Source of the DNA: Amanita rubescens
Taxonomy: Eukaryota; Basidiomycota; Agaricomycetes; Agaricales; Amanitaceae
Assembly: GCA_015039365.1 (NCBI GenBank)
Contig: WION01000212.1
Location: 28,417 to 92,416, forward strand
DNA: 64,000 nt
Reading direction: 5' to 3'
Positions 55,666 through 64,000 of the stretch are shown piece by piece. Numbering within the stretch: the first letter of the stretch is position 1; each line of letters starts with the position of its first letter. Position numbers and translations under genes: made by a program. The notes below the pieces were generated by a model. That model did no database searches. It worked only from the letters and a program-made list of their open reading frames with translations, and had not been told where the DNA came from.

Positions 55666-56332
55666 TCAAACTGCCAATGAAGTCGCCTTTTTCCGCTTCT
55701 CATCCCTCTCTTTAAACTTCTTTTGCGACTCTTGCTGTTTCAAAGCTGCTTTAACAAGTCTCTGCCGTTTCCGTCTCCCACTTCCTCTTTTAGGGCCACT
55801 TATAACCACATTCTCCGTCATCCTCTTCTTTCGACGGGCTGCCTGCTCTGCGCGTGTTTTTTCCCGTTTCTTGTCCCGTTTCCGGAGGCTTGTCATCGAC
55901 GATTTGAGTAGTGATCCGTAGGCGGCGTGGAATTTTTCTAATTCGCCTGGGTTAACCTTGAAAAAAGGCTGTGAGAAAGAGCCGAGGATGGATGTGGATG
56001 GATACTTACCCTTGTAGAGAATCTGACTTGTTTCCCGTCCATCACGCGTATGTAGCAAGGGTATTCGCGCGTATCTTCTGCGCCATCTTCATGTTTCATA
56101 GTCGCATCTTCTCCATCGTGTATCACTATGACAAGCAAAAACTGGTGTCAAAAGAACGGAGTTGATGAGAAAGTGATAGTGTACGCACATCGTTTATGTG
56201 TAAGCCATATCGAGCCTTTGGAGGCGTCGAATAGGGCTTCTAATTGTTTGAGGAACTAGAAATGAAAATGTTTTGCGATAAAATAAAAGAGTCTGGGGGA
56301 AGACTTACGGTGTCGTTGTCGACGACCTGCAT
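55666..56332 (-). CDS. SRP14: Signal recognition particle subunit SRP14
   Basis: Exons 56332-56309, 56255-56189, 56125-56010 and 55956-55666 join in frame to 165 aa; all introns GT-AG. SRP14 pairs with a partner on the Alu domain of SRP RNA and retards elongation during secretion targeting. Seen: MQVVDNDTFLKQLEALFD, GSIWLTHKRLIHDGEDA, YPCYIRVMDGKQVRFST, and LEKFHAAYGSLLKSSMTSLR, followed by a long basic C-terminus (KRDKKREKTR, GPKRGSGRRKRQR) typical of fungal members. It is divergent from the siroheme gene with about 120 bp between starts, so a shared promoter is likely. Confidence 0.95.
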
Positions 56333-56454
56333 CGTTGGCCTGCCCTGACGCGGGAAACGTCAAAAGCGGACTTGCCAAAAATAGACCAATTCCGGATTAG
56401 CAATGAGCACGACACTAAAAAATCCTAGTCAGACTCATAGGCTTCCCAGGCGCT

Positions 56455-58372
56455 ATGCAGGATACCCAGTATCCAAATCCGACACCAGGAGCTTCCTTGG
56501 TTCTCGCTTTTCGTCTGCAGAGCCGTACGACGTTGATCATCGGTTCAGGAAAACTTGCGGCCTCTCGGGCGTTATCAGCGTTGGAAGCTGACTCTACGGT
56601 TGTGATCCTTACACGTGGTGGGCTTGATTCTGCTTGTGAAGAGCTGCGATGGAGAGCAGGCCAGGGGCAGCTGACCGTCCTGGACTGGGACGCCTGTCAC
56701 GGTGCTGCTTCGCAGGAATCCGAAGGAGACTCGGGCGCTTTGCAATCTTTTCTCAATAGCTATGACGGCGATATCAGCTTTATCTGCGTCACGGACACAT
56801 TGATTGGCACCATCGATAGACGAAACAAAGCCTCCGCGTCTCGAATCTACCAAATATGCAGGGCGCGAGGTATCCCCGTTAATACGACGGACATGCCTGA
56901 GTTTTGCGACTTTTCGTTCACGTCCACGCACCGTTTTGAGGATCACACGTCTGGGGAACGTACATGCCTTCAAGTAGGAGTGACGACGAACTCGAAAGGT
57001 TGTCGGTTGGCTGGAAGGGTTCGAAGGGACATCGTGGCGAAACTCCCAAAAGAAATCGGTGCTGCGGCAGCTAATCTAGGGAAGCTCAGAGCTTTAGCTA
57101 AAGCTTCCTCGGATGCCTTTTCATCCGGTGCAGATTTCCCATCTGCAAATGATGCAGATACAGAAGAAGCATGCGAAGACTGCGAAGAAGCCACTCCAAA
57201 TAAACCCGTTCCTTTGCGTCCCTCCTCAGAAACAGATCTCGAATTATTAACACGAAGAATAAAATGGGTGGCTCAGGTCAGCGAGTACTGGTCGATACCT
57301 AAACTAGCTGCCATGTCAGAACACGAAATGCACAGTCTACTATCCGGGAAGGGCATGAACGATACCGCAGATGCTAGCATAGTCAACCCATCTTCCACTT
57401 TCGTCCATCATATAGATCTACCGCCTCGCCCCTCAAAAAATGGAAAAATCATCCTTATCGGATCAGGACCAGGTCACCCATCGCTGCTCACCACCGCGGC
57501 ACACAATACGCTCAAGAACCTAGCCGATCTCGTACTATCTGACAAGCTCGTTCCAGAACCTGTGTTGGCTTTAATACCCAAAACCGTAGAGCTCAAAATC
57601 GCAAGAAAGTTCCCAGGAAACGCGGACGGCGCGCAGAGCGAACTGATGGAAATGGCAGTTGACGCTGCGAAAAGGGGGTTGACCGTCGTCCGGGTTAGTC
57701 GTCTTTGGTCCCCATCCGTTTTCTCGACTTTGAATTTAGTATTACCCACAGTTGAAACAAGGAGATCCATCGGTTTTCGGACGTGCGGGAGAGGAAATTT
57801 TGTATTTCAGGTCGCGCGGATTCGAGCCGCTCGTTGTTCCGGGAGTCAGTTCAGCACTCGCTGGGCCTACGTTCGCTGGTATACCCGTAACCCAGCGTGG
57901 CGTAGCCGAGTCGCTCATCATCTGCACGGGAGTCGGTCGGAAGGGAAAAGAGATCCAGCTGCCTGGATATCAACGGAGCAGGACTCTCGTCATTCTGATG
58001 GGCGTTGCCCGTCTTACTCAAGTAGTCAAGGCATTGACGTCTGAGGAAGAAGAATCTAGTGCTCATCGTGAAGGTTCTGCATACCCATTACATACCCCGG
58101 TTGCAATTATAGAAAGAGCTTCGATGCCGGATCAGAGGATCACATTTTCCACGTTGAAAGATGTCGTGAAGGCCCTCGATAGTATTGGTGAACAACGACC
58201 TCCTGGGATGATTGTGATTGGCTGGTCGGTTCTGTCGCTCAGCGGGGAGGGAGATGTTATTGTCTTGGACGAGCCAAGTGATCGAGACGAAGACAGGGTT
58301 AAGCGTTGGTTGGGAAGTGGAATAAGCTGGAGGGTAGAAGAGGGTATGGCAGAAGGTTGGGCAGAAATGTAA
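56455..58372 (+). CDS. MET1: Siroheme synthase: precorrin-2 dehydrogenase fused to uroporphyrinogen-III methyltransferase
   Basis: Exons 56455-57693 and 57752-58372 give 619 aa; the intron is GT-AG, phase 0. The N-terminal half has a Rossmann start (TTLIIGSGKLAASRALSALE) and IPVNTTDMPEFCDF, as in Met8/CysG-type precorrin-2 dehydrogenases. The C-terminal half is a SUMT: IILIGSGPGHPSLLTTAA, RKFPGNADGAQSELMEMAVD, LKQGDPSVFGRAGEE, VPGVSSALAGPTFAGIPVTQ and VILMGVARL. The enzyme methylates uroporphyrinogen III with SAM and can oxidise precorrin-2, towards siroheme for sulfite and nitrite reductases. Whether the N-domain also chelates iron cannot be read here. A Glu/Asp-rich linker (DADTEEACEDCEEA) joins the halves. 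Confidence 0.93.
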
Positions 58373-58976
58373 TGAACCGTAAGGGTGTTTAATCCTCTTT
58401 TGACCGCAACTCTGAACTCTCTTTTAGGAATTGAAAATGTACAATATCTATGGTTGTAATCACAAGGCTCTAACTTATGCTTGTATACGTCATACGAGGT
58501 CCGATAAGGGCGCGATTTGCGATCGTCTTCCAGAACCCCAAATTTAGCCCTCCAGTCACTAATTCGTTTTGCCATCGTATACGCACATGAATAAGACGAC
58601 GATCTACCTCAGTTGTCACATCCTGAAATCTACGATGTCCTGAATAAGCCCCTTACAAACTACTCAATTCACCAATCCCGAACACAAAGTTCAACTGTAA
58701 AAATGACAAAGAAGTGGGTGCCAAGAACTTCGATGACCGATGCGTTCCAATTCTTTACGCGTGTCCCTGCCTCTTGTACCCCTGACAACTTGGGCAAGTC
58801 CTTGAATTGCCGCAACTTGCCTCTATCCAATTCACTTCTCGACAAATTTGGGAACGACAACAAAGCGGACTCAAGTTGGCACGATTCACGTCCGGGCCTG
58901 CTGACACGATAAAACGTTCAATAGGAATATAAAGTACTCGGATCCTTCACTATCCCCTCCCTGTTGCAGCAGTATC
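58373..58976. other. No supported gene
   Basis: 3' flank of the siroheme gene and promoter of the aspartic protease. TATAAAGTA at 58929 lies 48 bp upstream of ATG 58977 and is a likely TATA box. The open frames at 58132-58912 are featureless. Confidence 0.5.
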
Positions 58977-60494
58977 ATGTTCAAGGGGGTCCCATCAATT
59001 TTCCTCGTCGCGGCCACATTGTTGCTGTTCAGTTCAGCTTATCCTAACCCCCAGCCTCGATCTGGCACAACCATTCCACTCCCAAAACGAAGCGGCTTAA
59101 CGCGCGCAGATGGCGTCTTCGATTATGAAAAGGCTGTTCACTCTATCGCGGGCACGAAAAATAAGCACCGACAGAACTTGATCAATCTTGAGCGCAATAG
59201 AGGAAAGGACGCTTTCGCAGAGGTATCGTTTGCTTTTGCCTTTGGTTCAACAGCGATGACCTATTTCACGTTAGGGTGCGGAAATTAAGCCCATTGCTAC
59301 TCCACTCTACACTCCAAATTTTACCCGTTTTCTTTCTGCTCGTCGAACAGGTTCTGAACCTCTCACGGACCAGAACCAAGATTCAGAATGGACCGGTGTC
59401 GTTTTTATCGGCACACCCCATCAATCCTTTATCGTCGACTTTGACACTGGCTCCTCTGACCTTTGGATCCCTTCAATTGAGTGCAAGACGGCTATCTGTG
59501 ATCAGAAACACCGATACGATCCTTCCAAATCGAGCTCGTCTACCGCCAAACCAGGGAAATTTACTATCAAGTATGGTGATGGGTCAACCGTGAATGGAAC
59601 CATTTTCACCGATACCGTGGTGGTGCCAGGTGTCAAGGCCCAAGGTCAATTTTTAGCGGGTGCGACCAGCATTTCGGACATGTTCGCGGGTGATCCAGCT
59701 GATGGGTAAGGTCATCGTTTTGCCCGTTTATCGTGTCCACGAGCTGATACCGGTTAGGATTCTTGGCATGGCGTTTCCCGCCATTTCGCAACTCGGAAAC
59801 AACCCATTCTTTCAAACCGCCTTTGAGCAACATTCGGTTGAGGTCTCTTCCTTTGGCTTCTACCTCGCTAAGAACAACTCCGAATTGCACCTCGGGGGCC
59901 CCGATCACAGCTTAATAGAGGCTGGATCCATCGAGTCATATCCTCTTTCTTCGGACCATGGTTTCTGGCAAATTGGTAACGCCCATATCACCATCAACGG
60001 AGAGCAAGCCGTGGACAATTTTGAAACTGTAATCGACAGTGGAACGACCATTATATTTGGCCCGCCAGATCAGGTGGCCACGGTGTATAGCAATGTTCCG
60101 GGAAGCAAGCTAATCGATAATATGAATGGGTTCTATGAGTTCCCGTGTGATAGTGTTCCGAATGTGTCGTTCGCGTGGGGTGGAAGGGAATGGGCTATTA
60201 CTGCAGATAAGTGAGACTGATCGTCATCTGTTTAAATAAAACAAACATTGACAATATGGGTAGTTTCAACCTGGGACTGGTGTCGACCGGAGGCTCTACC
60301 TGTGTTGGGGCACTTGCTGGGCAGGATCTGGGGCTAGGAAGCGACGTGTGGTTGCTGGGAGACAGGTGTGGTCTTTCCCATTTTCCGATTTGATTCTCCT
60401 AAGTCATATTCACAGTTTCATGAAGAATGTGTATACGATATTTGATGTCGACGTAAAGAAAGTTGGATTTGCTCAGCTTTCGGTTTCTCATTGA
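58977..60494 (+). CDS. Secreted A1 aspartic protease (polyporopepsin-like)
   Basis: Exons 58977-59222, 59275-59705, 59758-60210, 60264-60365 and 60416-60494 join in frame to 436 aa. Signal peptide (IFLVAATLLLFSSAYP), a basic propeptide (HRQNLINLERNRG) ending near SARRTGSEPL, then a complete pepsin fold: FIVDFDTGSSDLWIP (first Asp), FTIKYGDGSTVNG (flap Tyr), ILGMAFPAIS, TVIDSGTTIIFGP (second Asp), TCVGALAGQ, VWLLGDSFMKNVYTIFD and ending QLSVSH. All catalytic features are present, so an active extracellular or vacuolar protease is expected. It is the intact counterpart of the degenerate gene at 18899; the last two intron positions match between them. Confidence 0.94.
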
Positions 60495-60692
60495 AGGCAG
60501 TACTATATGCGATGGAAGCGGGCCAGAGTTTTGTTTATGATTAGACGATAGTTCCGTTATTAGTGTTTGAATTGTTGTCGGAATTGATACCCTTTTTATT
60601 TGTCTCTGTTTGCATTTCAAGGCCACCATTTGGGCCTGGCACGCGTCGCGCTGCAGACGGCAAGTTCAGGCTTCCATCCATCGGCGTCATTC

Positions 60693-61631
60693 ATGAGACG
60701 TACACAGACAAGACATCAACCACGGCCATCCATTGCACTTGCAGCGGATGATATCGGGGTTCTACGTGAAGGAAACGAAACGAATGAAGATGTACTGAGA
60801 CGACAACTATTGGAGAAGGATCGAGAGAATGACAAGGTACTTATAGTTATACGTATGGAATAATACTGATTTTGTTTGTTCCGCCCCTGCATTCTTTCAG
60901 CTACGCGATCAAATACAGTATCTCCAGAATCAGTTGGCCACCCGACCAACCGCAGAGCAATTTCTAGCTTACGAGGCGGAAAGAAAGGATTTAGAACTAA
61001 TCCTCGCCGGATCGCAAAGAGAGAACGAGCGATGTATGGGAGAACTCCGAAAGGTCTTTATTCATTCCCCTATGATGAAGAATTGAATTGGCTTCACTGT
61101 TCAAGCAGAGCAAAGACGCGTATTCAGCTGCTTGAAAAAGAGCTTTCCCGTCTTGCTGGGGAAAAACTGGCAGTCTTCCCTTGATATTGTACCTGTTGCG
61201 CCGTTCACGGCGCGTCGTAAACACCACCGTTCATCGACCATGTCATCTATGGCGTCGTCGATCATGGGTCCTGCCTCCCGCCATTCTCCCTCGCCTCACC
61301 TGCACCTTTTTCGAACAATTCCAAGATTTTGGATGAATCAGCCGATTTGGGCAATGCCTCAAATACGTTTTTCGCAGATCCTGATTCCACAATACTTGGT
61401 TCGTCTGATGACCGGTCGGTCCTGGACGGGCGGTCTTTGCATCCCGCAGTGCAGTCGCGAGAGGCCACCCTAGCTCATATTGAATCCATTCGACTACTAG
61501 TTCTGGGCATCGAGCAACGGCTACAAACAAGGGAGGAGAAACTTGTCAAGACGGTAGAAAAGGCGGAGAATGAGGGCAAGAAGTTTGAAGCTTACAAGCA
61601 AGAATTGACGACAAGGATGGATGGGAAATAG
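60693..61631 (+). CDS. Coiled-coil protein, unknown function
   Basis: Exons 60693-60836, 60901-61053, 61116-61172 and 61326-61631 join in frame to 219 aa. A basic start (MRRTQTRHQPRPS) is followed by three heptad-rich stretches: LRRQLLEKDRENDKLRDQIQ, RIQLLEKELSRLAGEKLA, and IEQRLQTREEKLVKTVEKAE near the end. Splice acceptors were chosen because they alone keep the heptads in frame; the last intron is about 153 nt. An upstream exon is possible. It looks like a structural or cytoskeletal adaptor, but no family was recognised. Confidence 0.65.
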
Positions 61632-62545
61632 CCGATGGGCATGTTTTTTTCTTTCTGACGACCGTATGTCTGGGACGACTTTTTATTTCTTGCATTCTTA
61701 TGATGCTCAGTGATCACTATACCATCATGTATGATATCTCATATACCTGCGACATGTGTGCACTTGACTCATTTTGATTGTAAGATGATAGCATTAGCGA
61801 CTGAACTCATGGGATTTGTGGACTATTGGTTTGATGTAAAACCTGTGTGACGACCGACGTGTTGCAGAACTTTTGGAGCGAGCCAGCCGTGACAACTAAT
61901 TACCAAGCTCAATTCTTGCCTGACGTGAGCAATAACATCCAAGGTCTTGGCGAATAAATAAATGCAAAGTTAAGCCAGGCGCTGGTTTCAATTCTTCAGT
62001 CCCGTTTGGAGGCTTCGGCGTCAAGGGTGCCGTAGTATGGCCTCGAATTTCCATTTCCTCGGCGCAGGCCCAAAAATCATCGGTCCATTTCTAAAGGTGA
62101 GAAGAATGAAACCTATCTTGCTCTTGGTGGCTCGAAATTTATTGTGATCCGACCATGATGAGCGCCCATGCCAAACGGCCAAGGGGTTTACGGTTTGGGC
62201 GGCGTTCAAGTTGAGGCTTGTGATTCACAATAGCTTGCGCATGATTTTTGGCAGCGATGTAAGAAAGAAGCTACTATTACTAAGTTTGATCTTGCTATAA
62301 CGCATATTTATAGGTCAGCCCGTTATTATCGCGTATAGCAGAAAACATCAATAGAACTTCGCTAAGTACATAGTCTTTTCGTGAATCGGCTCCAATTGAT
62401 AACTAACGCTAAATTTCAAAGAGTCGCCTCAAGTCACGGCTCCATGGTTCAGCAAAGAAACTCCTGCCCCGAAGTTCGAATTTTTGGGTCAAGTTTTCGA
62501 ACCTAATAATTGTCTTGATCATGAGTTACGCAATGAATATATTGA
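61632..62545. other. No supported gene
   Basis: 3' flanks of two convergent genes; a 62-codon minus frame (62021-62209) is featureless. Confidence 0.45.
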
Positions 62546-63001
62546 TCAGTACACAAGCTTACTGGTAGTCTTTGATGAGCTTCCGGCGATGCTGTTAAGC
62601 TCAGATCCTGAGATGTGAACGTTTGATGCGTTGTCTAATATGTGCGCAGCCTGGTTGGTCTGACCGTTGTAAGAGTTTCGGTTTTCTTGGTCAACGAACA
62701 TCCTGTCGTCCTCTTTCTCTCCTCCATCATGAGGAGGGAGGTGCCCAAATCCGCCTTCGCCACTCTCCGTAGGGATGTTAGATCCGTTTCCATCGTTGCC
62801 TCCTCGTCTCCTACCATCATCAACTGTTTGGGATCCGTCACTAGTTCCAAGTGCATTCCCAACTCTATTGGATTGGACAGTCGGTTGTTGTACACCAGTT
62901 GTACCACTGTTATAGTTCGTAATGCTAACTTGCTTGGCCCCAATCGCGCATCCAATAGGATTACCATGAAACGTAATGCTGTTGCTTATCTCGCTTGACA
63001 T
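62546..63001 (-). CDS. Small Asn/Gly-rich protein with STAND-type N-terminal motifs
   Basis: 151-codon frame from ATG 63001 (MSSEISNSITFHGNPIG); an in-frame Met at 63067 exists but an AG acceptor-like site lies just before 63001. The sequence begins with SITFHGNPIGCAIGAKQVSI and ends with DNASNVHISGSELNSIAGSS. Both resemble the short N/G/S-rich motif that precedes NTPase domains in many basidiomycete NLRs, including GAHNFSMKDAQFTEI at 23762. The middle is hydrophilic (Asp/Gly/Asn/Glu). A GTAAGC donor just before the stop (near 62565) means the C-terminus may continue by splicing. It may be a truncated NLR N-terminus or an independent partner protein. Confidence 0.5.
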   Translation of the reverse strand: MSSEISNSITFHGNPIGCAIGAKQVSITNYNSGTTGVQQPTVQSNRVGNALGTSDGSQTVDDGRRRGGNDGNGSNIPTESGEGGFGHLPPHDGGEKEDDRMFVDQENRNSYNGQTNQAAHILDNASNVHISGSELNSIAGSSSKTTSKLVY

Positions 63002-64000
63002 CGCTTCTAAAATGAAACACATGTGATTAGCACGTTTCCTTAATATGTCACAAAGAAAGGGGCTCACAACAGGGTAAGAACTGAATTCCTTGGGGGAGCA
63101 CTATCGCTGAGAGAACTTCTTAAATACGTTAGGATAGACGCTTAATGATGGAATTGACGCTGTTCCCTCGCGGAAGAGAAGGTGATCGAAGTGCAACACC
63201 ACATCCGTTGCGCCAGGCTGCCAATCCAAGCGAGTAGAGCTTCTTGCCGAACATGGCCAGAGGTTCACACAAGGCCATTGTGCGGTGCCACTGATGCCAT
63301 GCCGCAGGATATTATTGTTGATTCCACTGCTCTGGGCCTTAACTGCCCTCTACGGAGGTGGGCGATGTGGAGATTAACAGGGTATTACCTGAGTAGTTGT
63401 TGTCAACAGCTGTTGTGAAGGATAATGCCTTTCCTGAAAAACTTAAGCGTCAATGTGGGGAATGCTGCAGCTGGTAGTGTATGTGATCGGACGATGGGTG
63501 ATGGGATTCAAAAGCGTAACCTTCCGAATGCGGAGACATATCACAGTCGAGCCCCAAATCATATAAGAATCTGTTGTGTTGGAAAACAAGAACTTGAGAA
63601 AAGGCCAGCACCACTGGTGGCTTCTCCCGCTCGTGACATCGTCGGAAGAGATGAAGTTGCACAGCAGTGTTATATAAATGTGAGTAAGCGACAAGTGGTG
63701 CGCAGCCGCGTGCGAAGTTTTTTCTGCTCAATAAGGCTGACCAGAATGGCAGCATGCCACCACCAGCAGTGCGGCCACTTAAATTCACCAGCGAGGTGAC
63801 CTCATGTCCAAAGATCTTTTAACCGATGGCTGGTGACCTGCAATATTCAGCCTCACACATTCTCTAGTAGAAGAGATGTTATGTGTGCACTTGACGAGCC
63901 ATTTCTCAATTCAACTGGAATCTCAACTTGCGACATGTGGCGGAACATTCGAAACAGCATCCAAAGCACTAGCAGCTCATCCCCAAGCTCATTGAATTCT
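63002..64000. other. No supported gene
   Basis: Several 80-124 codon frames overlap on both strands (63182-63799) without recognisable features. The window ends in AT-rich sequence. Confidence 0.4.

Overview
The window reads as nuclear DNA of a filamentous basidiomycete, most likely an Agaricomycete. Nearly every gene is cut by short introns of about 46 to 60 nt, mostly GT-AG. The families are ones I recognise from mushroom-forming fungi: UstYa-like oxidases, DUF6534-type seven-helix proteins, a Tsp2-like tetraspanin, a Crinkler/RHS-like NTPase and an NB-ARC/TPR STAND protein. Exon structures were assembled by hand from splice sites and checked by reading-frame arithmetic. No database was searched.

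Region 1 (1-13.8 kb): the 3'-truncated tetraspanin is followed by a compact accessory locus. It holds two UstYa-family oxidase genes (1847-2648 minus, 13080-13780 plus), a seven-TM protein, a GNAT acetyltransferase, a single-pass membrane protein and, between them, three paralogous 47-50 aa secreted peptides (5219, 6582, 9736). The peptides share signal peptide, intron position and phase, TATA box and parts of their flanks, but end in different short C-termini. Because UstYa oxidases act on secreted, protease-processed precursors in ascomycete dikaritin RiPP pathways, this looks like an undescribed basidiomycete RiPP-type cluster. It is the main find.

Region 2 (13.9-22.7 kb): housekeeping genes (U1A/U2B''-type snRNP protein, CCT gamma chaperonin subunit) interleaved with two related secreted-protein genes (one extremely proline-rich) and a degenerate A1 aspartic peptidase.

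Region 3 (23.6-27.3 kb): a CpG-depleted, AT-richer island carrying one intact 993 aa NB-ARC/TPR gene with eleven near-identical 42 aa repeats. Its composition differs sharply from both flanks.

Region 4 (28.4-43.7 kb): two paralogous DUF6534-type membrane proteins, each with a 10-nt microexon, flank the cohesin loader MAU2. They are followed by a small basic protein, a low-complexity protein and a Crinkler/RHS-like NTPase-nuclease.

Region 5 (46-64 kb): a paralog of the low-complexity protein, a DUF726 (Mil1/TMCO4-like) hydrolase with an apparent 1-nt frameshift, a roughly 580-bp inverted duplication holding an intact and a broken copy of a small beta-trefoil-like gene, SRP14, a fused siroheme synthase, a canonical secreted aspartic protease, a coiled-coil protein and a small Asn/Gly-rich protein.

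Three introns (in UstYa-2, CCT3 and MAU2) use GC-AG borders. I saw no tRNA, rRNA or CRISPR array and no complete transposon, but I could not run a structural scan.
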